Below, piece by piece: positions 25,247 through 34,375 of a stretch of 64,000 bases of DNA; positions within the stretch are counted from its first letter, which is position 1; each line of letters begins with the position of its first letter. Made by a program: the position numbers and the translations under genes. A model generated the notes under the pieces. That model did not search any database and had not been told where the DNA came from. It saw nothing but the letters and a program-made list of their open reading frames with translations. The DNA is from Mesorhizobium amorphae. GTDB taxonomy: Bacteria > Pseudomonadota > Alphaproteobacteria > Rhizobiales > Rhizobiaceae. Location of the stretch: assembly GCF_014843845.1 (NCBI RefSeq), contig NZ_JHQS01000060.1, positions 62,001-126,000 of the forward strand, written 5' to 3'.

Positions 25247-25585
25247 CGCTTTCTCCCACGTGGCGAAACATGTGACCGTGCCAATAATACCTACGCGCAG
25301 CAATAGACTATGACATACCTCACACGGCGTTCAGACGTTCTGCAGCGATGGGCGCGAGATTGGCGTGCACGAACCATGCACTTGATCGAACCCGTACCGG
25401 TGCCCGATCTCGCCAGGCGCCGGGAGCGCTTCGCCCACCGCGATCGGGACTTTCCGTATTCGGCCAGAAGGGTCGGCGATGCGACAGCGAGACTGGTGCT
25501 CGGGGATTTCGGCGGCAGACATCTTGCCGCCATCTGAAATTCGACCCGCTCGATGGTCGTGGGTTCATTTCGGTGATTGATCCGC
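25247..25585. other. Gap with no supported gene
   Basis: Between the hypothetical protein and the tRNA gene are short overlapping frames on both strands (plus 25310-25537, minus 25331-25522). None has a good ribosome site or a recognisable product. I see no repeat or terminator here; leader and promoter sequence for the minus-strand gene is the likeliest content. Confidence 0.5.
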
Positions 25586-25661
<76 letters not shown>

Positions 25662-25821
25662 GTCCAACGGATGGCGCATTTATCGAAGGCAGCGGTTTCC
25701 TGTCAAGGCAGCGTTTTGCGCAAATGACCTCGTTTCAGGCTTTGGTCCGGCATGTGGCGGAAGCCGGCTCTTGCCGGTTCGGCGTGCAATGGCTACATGT
25801 CGGCAACAATTGGAGACCGGC

Positions 25822-26112
25822 ATGATCGCCCTTATTCAAACCATCGTCATGGCGCTTGACATCTACTGGTGGATCATCATCGCTTCGGCGATCTTTTCCT
25901 GGCTCTACGCCTTCAACGTCGTCAACTCGCGCAACCAGTTCGTCGGCACCATCGGTAACACGCTCTATCGGCTGACCGAGCCGGCGCTGCGGCCGATCCG
26001 CCGGTTCATCCCGGATCTCGGCGGCATCGACATCTCGCCGATCATTCTGCTGTTGCTCATTTTCTTCCTCCGCCAGTTCCTGCTCACCACCGTACTGTCG
26101 TTGGTCGTCTGA
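25822..26112 (+). CDS. YggT-family membrane protein
   Basis: A 96-residue two-span inner-membrane protein: IVMALDIYWWIIIASAIFSW and ISPIILLLLIFFLRQFLLTT, with the conserved link TEPALRPIRRFIP. This is the YggT family, of unclear role, often linked to cell division, osmotic adaptation or Sec function. ATG 25822 has GGAGA upstream. It lies 12 bp ahead of the DUF167 gene; the yggT-yggU pairing is a common bacterial arrangement. Confidence 0.92.
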   Translation: MIALIQTIVMALDIYWWIIIASAIFSWLYAFNVVNSRNQFVGTIGNTLYRLTEPALRPIRRFIPDLGGIDISPIILLLLIFFLRQFLLTTVLSLVV

Positions 26113-26124
26113 GCCAGCCATTCG

Positions 26125-26439
26125 ATGGCTACGCCGTTTCGCCTGCGTGACGACGGCGTAGACCTGTTCGTCCGGCTGACGCCAAAGGCGGCGCTGGACA
26201 GGCTCGAAGGCGTCGAGACGGCGGCGGACGGGCGCAGCCATTTGAAGGCCCGCGTGCGCGCCGTGCCGGAGAATGGCGCCGCCAATGTGGCGCTTGAGAA
26301 GCTGGTTGCCAAGGCACTGGGCGTGCCGGTGTCGGCTGTGTCGGTGGTTGCCGGCGGCGCGGCGCGGCTGAAGACGCTGCGCATTTTCGGCGAGCCGGCA
26401 GCGCTGGCGAAGCGCATCGAGGCGTTGGGTGACGGCTAA
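26125..26439 (+). CDS. DUF167/YggU family protein
   Basis: A 104-residue protein of the YggU family. LFVRLTPKAALDRLEGVE and the signature KARVRAVPENGAANVALEKL are followed by a basic helix ending in LRIFGEP. The structure is known for relatives but the function is not. It follows yggT with 12 bp between and probably shares its transcript. Confidence 0.92.
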   Translation: MATPFRLRDDGVDLFVRLTPKAALDRLEGVETAADGRSHLKARVRAVPENGAANVALEKLVAKALGVPVSAVSVVAGGAARLKTLRIFGEPAALAKRIEALGDG

Positions 26440-26492
26440 AACGTGTGGCGTTGTGACGGCTGCTATGCGGCGCTTTGATCACGTCGGTCTGC

Positions 26493-26665
26493 GCTGCCCC
26501 TCATTGCCCTGCCGGGCATTTCTCCCCGTATGGTGACGGGGAGAAAGACGCCGTCACAGCTGGTTTCGCCAACCGCCGGCGTTGCGGGACAGACGCCAGT
26601 GTTGCGGCCATCTCCCTTCTCCCCGTTTACGGGGAGAAGGTGCCGGTAGGCGGATGAGGGGCAGC
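26493..26665. repeat. Type B palindromic intergenic repeat, full copy
   Basis: The outer ends GCTGCCCCTCAT and ATGAGGGGCAGC are a perfect 12-bp inverted repeat 173 bp apart end to end. Inside are two further stems, TTTCTCCCCGT with ACGGGGAGAAA, and CTTCTCCCCGT with ACGGGGAGAAG. A shortened, inverted relative lies at 44391-44493. It fills most of the 307-bp gap between the DUF167 and RpiR genes. Confidence 0.88.
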
Positions 26666-26746
26666 ACCGACGTTTCCTGATTGGTGCATCTTGCGGCCAA
26701 ATGGACTCACTTGGCGCCCACACAAATGCCGGGCAACAAAGGTCTC

Positions 26747-27628
26747 TCAGTCCCCGAGGGGCAAACGCGGGTCGTCGACCTTCAGCGTGTTGACGCTCTG
26801 CTTGATGCGGCGCAGGTTTTCCAGGCCTTTCGGTCCGCGCGTTTCGGCAACCGACGTGGCGATCATGTCGACGATCGCCATCAGCGCGTAGCGCGAGGAT
26901 GTCGGCTTGTAGATGTTGCCGTCCTCGAGCGGCTGGAAATGGATCACCGTGTCGGCTGCCTTGGACAGCGCCGAATCCGGCGCGGTGATGGCGACGGTGG
27001 CGGCGCCATATTGCTGCGCCACCTGCACGGCCTCGATGACCGAACGGGCGTAGCCCGACACCGAAAAGGCGACCAATGTGGTCTCCGGCGTCGCCACGGC
27101 GGCGTACATGCGCTGCAACTGGCCGTCGACCTGCGCCAGTGCCGACAATCCCAGCCGGAACAGCCGGTTCTGCATCTCGGTCGCCATCATCGAGGAAATG
27201 CCGCCGGAACCGATGCACAGCACGTTGCCCGAACTGGCGATGCGCGCGGCCACACCGACCAGCACCTTCATGTCGAGGTTCTCGCTGGCGCGCTGTATGG
27301 CCGCTATCGCGGCTTCGGTGATGGCCGAGGCGATGCGCTGCTCGCGGACGTCGCGGTTGAGCGGCTCCGGCGACAGATACTGGGCGCCGATGGCGATGGC
27401 CTGCGCCAAATAGAATTTGAAATCGCGCAGGCCTTCGCAGCCGAGATTGCGGCAGAAGCGGGTCACCGTCGGTTCGCTGACGCCGACGCGCGCGGCGATC
27501 TCCGAGATCGCCGCCTTGGAGGCGAAGTCGAGATCGGAGAGCACGAGGCCGGCCAGCCTGCGGTCCGACTTGGTGCCGTCCTGCGACATCAGTTGCAGCC
27601 GCGTGATGATGTCGGCTGGTGTCTTCAT
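26747..27628 (-). CDS. RpiR/MurR-family transcriptional regulator
   Basis: A 293-residue regulator. The N-terminal RpiR helix-turn-helix reads SKAAISEIAARVGVSEPTVT then RFCRNLGCEGLRDFK. The C-terminal SIS sugar-isomerase domain begins at about residue 125 (GNVLCIGSGGISSMMATEMQ) and has AFSVSGYARSVIEAV as the phosphosugar loop. Such proteins sense phosphorylated sugars or acids. ATG 27628 is ten bases after the ATPase stop, so it is last in a minus-strand unit SDR-ATPase-regulator. It probably controls the divergent binding-protein operon at 29.7 kb. Confidence 0.92.
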   Translation of the reverse strand: MKTPADIITRLQLMSQDGTKSDRRLAGLVLSDLDFASKAAISEIAARVGVSEPTVTRFCRNLGCEGLRDFKFYLAQAIAIGAQYLSPEPLNRDVREQRIASAITEAAIAAIQRASENLDMKVLVGVAARIASSGNVLCIGSGGISSMMATEMQNRLFRLGLSALAQVDGQLQRMYAAVATPETTLVAFSVSGYARSVIEAVQVAQQYGAATVAITAPDSALSKAADTVIHFQPLEDGNIYKPTSSRYALMAIVDMIATSVAETRGPKGLENLRRIKQSVNTLKVDDPRLPLGD

Positions 27629-27638
27629 TCGGGCGCCT

Positions 27639-28706
27639 TCATAGGGGCAGGCCCGTCGCTTTGTCGAACAGATGGATGTTGGCGGGATCGACTGAGACCG
27701 GCAAGCGGTCGCCAGGCTTGATCTGCAGCCGGTCGCGGAACACAGCCCGCACCGTGTCGGCGCCGATCGCGCCGTAGACATGGGTTTCGGCGCCAGTCGG
27801 TTCGACGACGTCGACGTCGATGGCCATCGCATCGTCGGCGCCGCCGACAACGAAATGTTCGGGGCGGATGCCGGCTTCCACCGTGCTGCCCTCCGGCACG
27901 GCCTTGCCGGCCAGTGCCAGCCGCCCGCCGCCGGTCGTCTCGAACCAGGCCTTGGTGGCAGACCCCCTGAGGGCGCCGGAAACGAAGCTCATCGAGGGCG
28001 AACCGATGAAGCTGGCGACGAATTTGTTGGCCGGCCTGTCATAGAGTTCCAGCGGCGCCCCGACCTGCTGGATCCGGCCGAGGTTCATCACCACGATGCG
28101 GTCGGCCATGGTCATGGCCTCGATCTGGTCGTGGGTGACGTAGACGATCGTCGATTTCAGCCGCTGGTGCAGCGCCTTGATCTCGGTGCGCATCTGCACG
28201 CGCAGTTGCGCATCGAGATTGGACAGAGGCTCGTCGAACAGGAACACCGACGGTTCGCGCACGATGGCGCGGCCCATGGCGACACGCTGGCGCTGGCCGC
28301 CCGACAATTCTCGGGGGTAACGGTCGAGATAGGAGAACAGGTTGAGGATGCCGGACGCCTTCTTGACCTTGTCGTCGATCGCTGCGCGGGTCTCGCCGCG
28401 GATTTTCGGGCCGAAGCCGATATTGTCCGACGCCTTCAGATGCGGGAACAGCGCATAGGACTGGAAGACCATGGCGATGTTGCGCTTTTGCGGCGGCAAG
28501 TCGTTGGCGCGCAGGCCGCCGATGATGAGATCGCCGGACGTGATTGGCTCCAGCCCGGCCAGCATGCGCAGCAAGGTCGACTTGCCGCAGCCGGAAGGGC
28601 CGACCAGGACGACGAACTCGCCGCTGTTGATCTCGAGGTTGATGTCCTCGAGGATCTTGTGGTGCCCGAACGATTTCGACAGGTCGCGAAACTGGACATC
28701 GGTCAT
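27639..28706 (-). CDS. ABC transporter ATPase, UgpC/MalK type
   Basis: A 355-residue ATPase. Walker A is VGPSGCGKST, the signature LSGGQRQRVAMGRAIVREP, Walker B VFLFDEPLSNLDAQLR, and the H-loop VTHDQIEAMTMADR. A C-terminal TOBE/OB regulatory domain starts near residue 240 and includes GIRPEHFVVG and PANIHLFD. ATG 28706 lies two bases past the SDR stop; GTG 28712 would leave almost no ribosome-site spacing. It is the only ATPase for the MalF/MalG-type permeases across the divergent promoter, so the importer is split over two transcripts. Confidence 0.94.
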   Translation of the reverse strand: MTDVQFRDLSKSFGHHKILEDINLEINSGEFVVLVGPSGCGKSTLLRMLAGLEPITSGDLIIGGLRANDLPPQKRNIAMVFQSYALFPHLKASDNIGFGPKIRGETRAAIDDKVKKASGILNLFSYLDRYPRELSGGQRQRVAMGRAIVREPSVFLFDEPLSNLDAQLRVQMRTEIKALHQRLKSTIVYVTHDQIEAMTMADRIVVMNLGRIQQVGAPLELYDRPANKFVASFIGSPSMSFVSGALRGSATKAWFETTGGGRLALAGKAVPEGSTVEAGIRPEHFVVGGADDAMAIDVDVVEPTGAETHVYGAIGADTVRAVFRDRLQIKPGDRLPVSVDPANIHLFDKATGLPL

Positions 28707-28708
28707 GG

Positions 28709-29479
28709 TCACGCTCCCAAAATGTCGTCGATGAAGGGCAGGCAGCCGGCGGTCAGCCCGGCGTCCACCGGCATCACCACGCCTGTTACGCCCGATGCGC
28801 GATCGGACGCAAGGAAGGCCACGGCTTCAGCCACTTCAGAGGCGTTGACGATGCGGCCGAGCGGATAGAGCCGCTGCAGTCTGCCGAGGATTTCCGGATC
28901 CTTGGCCAGGCGATGATCCCAGGCCGCGGTGCGGATCGATCCCGGACAGACGACATTGGCGCGCAGGCCGCTGCGGCCGAGTTCGACCGCGATCGACTTT
29001 GCATAGGCGTTGATGCCGGCCTTGGCCGCGGCATAGGCCGGATTGCCGAAATGCGCGATGGCATTGACCGAGGAGATAAAGACGACGCCGCCCGAGCCGC
29101 GCCGGGCCATCGCCTTGACCAGCGGGTCGGCGAACATCATCACGCCGGTCAGGTTGAGGTCGAGCTCGTGCTCGATCTTGTCCGAGGTCAGCGCCGGCAG
29201 CGTCTCGGCGCGCGTCCAGCCGGCATTGTTGATGAGGATGTCGGGAATGCCGTCCTTTTCGAGGATCGCAGCGATCGCGGCTTCCATCGAGACGCGGTCG
29301 AGAAGGTTGAAGACGTGGCGCGAGGCAAGCTGCGGGCTGGCCAAGGCCTCGTTCGACTGGTCGCAGCCGACGACCCGCGCGCCGCGCTCGTTGAGCAGCG
29401 CCACGATCGCCGAGCCGAGACCACCGCCGGCGCCCGTCACCACGACCGTCTTGCCTTCGAACTCGGTTCTCGAAACCAC
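28709..29479 (-). CDS. Short-chain dehydrogenase/reductase
   Basis: A 256-residue SDR. The cofactor site is VTGAGGGLGSAI with Asp in GCDQSN, favouring NAD. The NNAG motif is intact (ILINNAGW), and the catalytic Ser is in FISSVNA with Tyr-Lys in YAAAK. The start is GTG 29479, with GGAGG about ten bases upstream and no better codon. It is first in the minus-strand unit, transcribed from the same 182-bp divergent region as the binding protein. It likely oxidises the imported polyol, sugar or amide-linked alcohol. Confidence 0.9.
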   Translation of the reverse strand: MVSRTEFEGKTVVVTGAGGGLGSAIVALLNERGARVVGCDQSNEALASPQLASRHVFNLLDRVSMEAAIAAILEKDGIPDILINNAGWTRAETLPALTSDKIEHELDLNLTGVMMFADPLVKAMARRGSGGVVFISSVNAIAHFGNPAYAAAKAGINAYAKSIAVELGRSGLRANVVCPGSIRTAAWDHRLAKDPEILGRLQRLYPLGRIVNASEVAEAVAFLASDRASGVTGVVMPVDAGLTAGCLPFIDDILGA

Positions 29480-29661
29480 CGCGCGCGCTCCTCCCTGGTC
29501 CCGCTTGGGGTTGTGAGGCTATTCGCCGAAATGTAATTTAGCAACATATTAATCTGCTTGCGAAGCGCAGAATGATGGATAATGTAGGAAAGTCACATAA
29601 AATCCTGTGTTGCCAGAACAGCATGGGAGGCGCGCAGGCGCACATCAAAGGGAGAGAGCAG
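29480..29661. promoter_or_regulatory. Divergent promoter region of the RpiR locus
   Basis: This 182-bp stretch between the SDR (minus) and binding-protein (plus) genes is much richer in AT than the surroundings, especially 29531-29600 (AATTTAGCAACATATTAATC). A TGGATAATG run at about 29576 resembles a -10 element for the plus side. The RpiR protein is the obvious candidate to bind here. Confidence 0.45.
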
Positions 29662-30897
29662 ATGAGTCTGACGAAATGGACTGTCGGCCTGATGGCCGGA
29701 ATGAGCATGCTGACGCTCGCAGCGCAGGCAAATGCCGGCGAGGTGCGCGTCACCGTCGCCGAATACAGCGCCAAGACCGGCCCCTATTTCGAAAACGTCA
29801 AGAAGGATTTCGAGGCGGCCAACCCGGGCATCACCGTCAAGTTCGAGATCGTGCCGTGGGACGTTCTCCTGCAGAAGCTGACCACCGACATCACCGCCGG
29901 CACCAATGCCGACCTGTCGATCATCGGTACGCGCTGGCTGATCGATTTCGTCCAGCAGGATGTCGCCGAGCCGCTCGACAGCTACATCACGCCCGACTTC
30001 AAGGGCCGCTTCATCGACACGTTCCTGTCGCCGTCGATCATGGAGGGCAAGACCTACGGCCTGCCGATCGCGGCTTCGGCGCGCGCCTTGTATTACAACA
30101 AGGAATTGTTCGAGAAGGCCGGCATCGCCCAGCCGCCGGCGACCTGGACCGAATTGCAGGAGGACGCCCGCAAGATCAAGGCGCTCGGATCCGGCACGTT
30201 CGGCTTCGGCCTGCAGGGCAAGGAGATCGAGACCGACGTCTATTACTACTATGCGATGTGGTCCCAGGGTACCGAGATCCTCAACAAGGACGGCACGTCG
30301 GGCCTGAGCACGCCGGGCGCGCTCGAAGCGGCCAAGCTCTACAAGTCGATGATCGATGAAGGCCTGACCGAGCCGGGCGTCACCTCGAACAACCGCGAGG
30401 ACGTGCAGAACCTGTTCAAGCAGGGCAAGGTCGGCATGATGATCACCGCCCCCTTCCTATCCAACCAGATCAAGGACGAGGCGCCTAACCTGAAATATGG
30501 CGTGGCGGCGATTCCGGCAGGGCCGACCGGGGCGCGCGGCACCTATGGCGTCACCGATTCCATCATCATGTTCAAGAATTCCAAGAACAAGGATGAGGCC
30601 TGGAAGCTGCTCGACTTCCTGTTCACCACGGAGCAGCGCGCCAAGTTCACGCAAGGCGAAGGCTTCCTGCCGGTGAACAAGGAAGAAGCGAAAATGGACT
30701 ACTACGTCAACAATGCCGACCTGGCGGCGTTCACGGCGCTGCTGCCCGATGCCCGCTTCGCGCCGGTCATCCCCGGTTGGGAAGAGATCGCCCAGATCAC
30801 TTCGGATGCCATGCAGAAGATCTATCTCGGCAGCGCCGAGCCGGAGGCTGCCTTGAAGGAGGCAGCGGACAAGGCCAATGCGGTGCTGAAGAAATAG
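29662..30897 (+). CDS. ABC transporter extracellular solute-binding protein (family 1)
   Basis: A 411-residue MalE-type binding protein. Its signal peptide (MSLTKWTVGLMAGMSMLTLA, cut near ANAGEV) leads to VTVAEYSAKTGPYFENVKKD and FEAANPGITVKFEIVPWD. YGLPIAASARALYYNKELFE is the SBP_bac_1 signature region, followed by PATWTELQEDARKIK. ATG 29662 follows AAAGGGAGAGAG. It delivers an oligosaccharide, polyol or related solute to the two downstream permeases. A strong hairpin (30918-30948) after the gene should keep its mRNA more abundant than that of the permeases. Confidence 0.94.
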   Translation: MSLTKWTVGLMAGMSMLTLAAQANAGEVRVTVAEYSAKTGPYFENVKKDFEAANPGITVKFEIVPWDVLLQKLTTDITAGTNADLSIIGTRWLIDFVQQDVAEPLDSYITPDFKGRFIDTFLSPSIMEGKTYGLPIAASARALYYNKELFEKAGIAQPPATWTELQEDARKIKALGSGTFGFGLQGKEIETDVYYYYAMWSQGTEILNKDGTSGLSTPGALEAAKLYKSMIDEGLTEPGVTSNNREDVQNLFKQGKVGMMITAPFLSNQIKDEAPNLKYGVAAIPAGPTGARGTYGVTDSIIMFKNSKNKDEAWKLLDFLFTTEQRAKFTQGEGFLPVNKEEAKMDYYVNNADLAAFTALLPDARFAPVIPGWEEIAQITSDAMQKIYLGSAEPEAALKEAADKANAVLKK

Positions 30898-30917
30898 GGC
30901 GTTCACTCCCGACGCCC

Positions 30918-30948
30918 GTGGCGCGCCCCACCCGTCGGGGCGCGCCAC
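30918..30948 (+). terminator. Strong hairpin between binding protein and permease genes
   Basis: GTGGCGCGCCCC and GGGGCGCGCCAC form a perfect 12-bp, all-but-two GC stem with a seven-base loop, in the 75-bp gap. No T tract follows, so it fits a partial terminator or 3'-end protector that favours binding-protein mRNA, as in many importer operons. Confidence 0.7.
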
Positions 30949-30972
30949 CCCCCGACGCCCTCAGGTCAGCCG

Positions 30973-31842
30973 ATGCAAAATCGCTTCTTGCCCTATCTCC
31001 TGACCTTGCCCAGCCTGTTCCTGGCGGCCGTCGTCATCTTCTGGCCGGTCTGGGACCTGATCCAGATCTCGACCCACGATGTCAGCCGCTTCGGCCAGCT
31101 GCGCGACTTCAGCGGCCTGACCAATTTTTGGGCGCTCACCGCCGATCCTGATTTCACCGCAGCGCTCTGGCGCACCGGTGTGTGGACGGTGCTGGTCGTC
31201 GGTGGCGCGCTGCTGTTGTCCATCCCGGTGGCGATCATCCTCAACACCGACTTTTATGGCCGCGGCATTGCCCGCGTCATCATCATGCTGCCCTGGGCAG
31301 TGTCGCTGACCATGACCGCGGTGGTCTGGCGCTGGGCGCTCAATGGCGAAAGCGGCATGCTGAACTCGGCGCTGATCGGGCTCGGCCTGATCGAACAGAA
31401 CATCCAGTGGCTGGCGAGCGCCGAGACCGCGTTTCCGATGCAGGTGCTGATCGGCATATTGGTGACGGTGCCGTTCACGACGACGATCTTCCTCGGCGGG
31501 CTGTCGTCGATCCCGGACGACCTCTACGAGGCGGCAGCACTGGAAGGTGCGACGCCGCTGCAGCAGTTCCGCGAGATCACCTTTCCGCTGCTAAAACCGT
31601 TCATCAACATCGCCATCGTGCTCAACACCATCTACGTCTTCAATTCCTTCCCGATCATCTGGGTGATGACGCAGGGCGGGCCGGCCAACTCGACCGACAT
31701 ATTGGTCACCCATCTCTACAAATTGGCCTTCCGCATCGGCAAACTCGGCGAGGCGTCAGCCGTGTCGCTGGTGATGTTCGCCATATTGCTGGTCTTCACC
31801 ATGATCTATGTGCGGCTGGCGATGCGGGAGCACCGCGCATGA
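30973..31842 (+). CDS. ABC transporter permease, MalF/UgpA type
   Basis: A 289-residue inner-membrane permease with about six spans (for example LPYLLTLPSLFLAAVVIFWP and VLVVGGALLLSIPVAIILNT). The cytoplasmic EAA loop is LYEAAALEGATPLQQFREIT followed by FPLLKP. It pairs with the next gene, to which it is linked by an ATGA overlap, and should be energised by the UgpC-type ATPase on the other strand. Confidence 0.93.
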   Translation: MQNRFLPYLLTLPSLFLAAVVIFWPVWDLIQISTHDVSRFGQLRDFSGLTNFWALTADPDFTAALWRTGVWTVLVVGGALLLSIPVAIILNTDFYGRGIARVIIMLPWAVSLTMTAVVWRWALNGESGMLNSALIGLGLIEQNIQWLASAETAFPMQVLIGILVTVPFTTTIFLGGLSSIPDDLYEAAALEGATPLQQFREITFPLLKPFINIAIVLNTIYVFNSFPIIWVMTQGGPANSTDILVTHLYKLAFRIGKLGEASAVSLVMFAILLVFTMIYVRLAMREHRA

Positions 31843-32666
31843 GGAACGGCAAGCTGAAGCGTTCGATCATCGCCTGGCTGCTGCTTTCGCCGCTGATCGT
31901 GGTGACGATCTTTCCCTTCGCGGTGATGTTTTTGACCGCGGTCAAGCCGCGGCAGGAAGTGCTGTCGCCGACCTGGTGGCCGAGCGAATTCCGCTGGTCG
32001 AATTTTGCCGACATGTGGGTGGCGACCGGCTTCGGCCAGGCGCTGGCCAATTCGCTCTATGTCTCGGTGATCGCCACCGTAGGTGCCATCCTGATCTCGG
32101 TGCCGGCGGCCTATGCGATGTCGCGTTTTCGCTTTGCCGGCTACGGCGCCTTCCGCCAGTTCCTGCTGGTGTCGCAGATGATCTCGCCGATAGTGCTGGT
32201 GCTTGGCCTGTTCCGGCTGATGGCGGCCTGGGGGCTGGTTGAATCAACCACCGCGCTCGGCTTCATCTACATGGCCTTCAACGTCGCCTTCACCGTGTGG
32301 ATGCTGCAGAGCTATTTCGACACCATCCCGCGCGATCTGGAAGAGGCCGCATGGATGGAGGGCGCCGGCCGCTGGCTGACGCTGCGCAAGGTGTTCCTGC
32401 CGCTCTGCCTGCCGGCGATCGCGGTGACCGCCATCTTCACCTTCATCAATGCCTGGAACGAGTTCGTCGTCGCGCTCACCATGCTGCGCAGCCAGGAAAG
32501 CTACACGTTGCCGATCCAGGTGTTTTCGCTGGTCGCCGGCCGCTACACGATCGAATGGCACCATGTCATGGCCGCGACGCTGCTCGCCACCCTGCCGGTG
32601 GCGATCCTGTTCATCTGGCTGCAGCGCTATCTCGTCCGGGGGCTGGCGCTCGGGGCCGTCAAATAG
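31839..32666 (+). CDS. ABC transporter permease, MalG/UgpE type
   Basis: A 275-residue permease. The first span is IIAWLLLSPLIVVTIFPFAV, and the EAA loop is LEEAAWMEGAGRWLTLRKVF with LPLCLP after it. The typical INAWNEFVVALTML segment is present. ATG 31839 overlaps the previous stop; the much longer frame upstream is the other gene read out of phase. It completes the channel. Confidence 0.93.
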   Translation: MRNGKLKRSIIAWLLLSPLIVVTIFPFAVMFLTAVKPRQEVLSPTWWPSEFRWSNFADMWVATGFGQALANSLYVSVIATVGAILISVPAAYAMSRFRFAGYGAFRQFLLVSQMISPIVLVLGLFRLMAAWGLVESTTALGFIYMAFNVAFTVWMLQSYFDTIPRDLEEAAWMEGAGRWLTLRKVFLPLCLPAIAVTAIFTFINAWNEFVVALTMLRSQESYTLPIQVFSLVAGRYTIEWHHVMAATLLATLPVAILFIWLQRYLVRGLALGAVK

Positions 32667-32709
32667 CAATTCCAGGAAAAGTGTGCAGCGGTTTTCCGTC
32701 CGGAATTGC
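32666..32709. repeat. Palindromic intergenic element, type C
   Basis: GCAATTCC and GGAATTGC form the outer arms, with GGAAAA and TTTTCC inside, over 44 bp directly after the permease stop. It is of the short AATTCC-type palindromes I associate with Mesorhizobium intergenic regions (recollection, not checked). It may act as a transcript-end structure before the peptidase gene. Confidence 0.6.
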
Positions 32710-32745
32710 GAAAAAACAAATAGTTAGACTGTCCACGGAGCTTTC

Positions 32746-34221
32746 ATGCGCATCTTCACCGCCTCGCTGGCGACGGAAACCAACACTTTCTCGCCGGTGC
32801 CGACTGACCGGGCCTCGTTCGAGATGGCCTTCTATGCCGGCCCAGGCAAGCACCCGGAAACGCCGACTTTGTGCTCGTCGCCGATCGTCGCCTTGCGCCG
32901 GCGGGCCGTGAAGGAAGGGCTGACCGTGATCGAAGGCACGGCCACCTGGGCGGAGCCCGGCGGCCTGGTGCAGCGGCAGACTTTCGAGGCGCTACGCGAC
33001 GAGATCCTCGATCAACTGAAGGCGGCATTGCCGGTCGATGCGGTGATCCTCGGCCTGCATGGCGCAATGGTGGCGCAAGGTTATGACGACTGCGAAGGCG
33101 ACCTGCTCGAACGCGTGCGTGCAATCGTCGGTCCGCAGGTGGTGATTGCCTCGGAGTTCGACCCGCACAGCCATCTGACGCCGAAGCGCGTGGCGGCGTC
33201 GGACATCATGGCCTACTTCCTCGAGTTCCCGCACACCGACTTCTACGAGCGCGGTGAGCATGTCGTCGAGCTTGGGCTGGCCGCGGCGCGCGGCGAGATC
33301 AAGCCTTTGATCTCGACCTTCGACTGCCGCATGATCCAGGTGCTGCCGACCAGCCGCGAGCCGATGCGTTCCTTCGTCGACCGCATCAAGGCGCTGCACG
33401 GCAAGGACGGCGTGCTGTCGGTTTCCATCATCCACGGCTTCATGGCCGCCGACGTACCGGAAATGGGCACGCGCATCCTGGTTGTCACCGATAACGACAA
33501 GGCCAAGGGCGATGCGCTGGCGGAAAGCCTGGGACGCGAGCTCTATTCCATGCGCGAAAAGACGGCGATGACGATGCTGAACACCAGCGACGGCATCGAG
33601 CGGGCGCTGGCCGTGCGCGCTGAAAGAGGGGACAGACCGGTGGTGATCGCCGACATCTGGGACAATCCGGGCGGCGGTGTCGCCGGCGACGGTACTGTCG
33701 TGCTGCGCGCCATGCTGGAACGCGGCGTCGACAATGTCGGCATGGCAACGATCTGGGATCCGATCGCGGTGACGTTCTGCCAGGCTGCGGGCGAGGGCGC
33801 CGTCATCGATCTTCGCTTCGGCGGCAAGGCCGGCCCGCTCGCCGGCGAACCGATCGACGCGCGTGTCAAGGTGCTGAAGGCCGTTACGGAAGGGTGGCAG
33901 AGTTTTGGGCCGAGCCGGGTGACGCTCGGACCGACGGCGCTGGTCCGCATCGAAGGCACCGAGGTCGATATCATCCTCAACACCAACCGCACGCAGACCT
34001 TCGAGCCGGACATTTTTTCCAACATCGGCGTCGATCCGCTGTCGAAGGATATCCTGCTGATCAAGTCGACCAACCATTTCTATGCCGGCTTCGAGCCGAT
34101 CGCCGCCGAGATCATCTATGTCTCGGCGCCGAGCTCGTATCCGAGCAATCCGGCGGTGACGAATTACACTAAGCTGACGCGACCGCTGTGGCCGCGGGTG
34201 GCTGATCCGTGGAAGGCATAG
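32746..34221 (+). CDS. M81-family metallopeptidase (MlrC/microcystinase C-like)
   Basis: A 491-residue M81 protein. MRIFTASLATETNTFSPVPT is the classic N-terminus. LGLHGAMVAQGYDDCEGDLL, SEFDPHSHLTPKRV and FLEFPHTDFYERGEHVV carry the Asp and His residues expected to bind zinc, followed by VVIADIWDNPGGGVAGDGTV in the C-terminal half. MlrC cleaves linearised microcystin, but most relatives sit in ABC-importer loci and have unknown substrates. Here it follows the importer by 79 bp on the same strand. An amide- or peptide-linked imported compound is therefore plausible. No signal peptide, so it is cytoplasmic. Confidence 0.92.
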   Translation: MRIFTASLATETNTFSPVPTDRASFEMAFYAGPGKHPETPTLCSSPIVALRRRAVKEGLTVIEGTATWAEPGGLVQRQTFEALRDEILDQLKAALPVDAVILGLHGAMVAQGYDDCEGDLLERVRAIVGPQVVIASEFDPHSHLTPKRVAASDIMAYFLEFPHTDFYERGEHVVELGLAAARGEIKPLISTFDCRMIQVLPTSREPMRSFVDRIKALHGKDGVLSVSIIHGFMAADVPEMGTRILVVTDNDKAKGDALAESLGRELYSMREKTAMTMLNTSDGIERALAVRAERGDRPVVIADIWDNPGGGVAGDGTVVLRAMLERGVDNVGMATIWDPIAVTFCQAAGEGAVIDLRFGGKAGPLAGEPIDARVKVLKAVTEGWQSFGPSRVTLGPTALVRIEGTEVDIILNTNRTQTFEPDIFSNIGVDPLSKDILLIKSTNHFYAGFEPIAAEIIYVSAPSSYPSNPAVTNYTKLTRPLWPRVADPWKA

Positions 34222-34236
34222 GCCGGCGAGGCTGCC

Positions 34237-34281
34237 GATCTCCCCCCTCGTGGGGGAGATGCCCGATAGGGCAGAGGGGGG
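34237..34281 (-). repeat. Type A palindromic repeat, inverted copy (left end of a composite)
   Basis: GATCTCCCCCCTCGTGGGGG leads into AGATGCCCGATAGGGCAGAG and a G run. With the forward unit at 34376-34419 it bounds a 183-bp composite. The composite's inner ends (GCGCGAAGGATCGC and GGGACAGCG) match, inverted, those of the composite at 47186-47374. Confidence 0.88.
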
Positions 34282-34375
34282 CGCGAAGGATCGCCACCCT
34301 TCGTCACCCTGCGAACGGGCGATAGCAAGCCCGTCGGCGCAAAAAACCATCAATTGAGAGGCCGGAGGGACAGCG

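Noticed and set aside
25310..25537. 75-codon plus-strand frame, and a 63-codon minus frame at 25331-25522
   Set aside because: Neither has a ribosome site or a recognisable product, and they overlap each other in the leader region before the tRNA.
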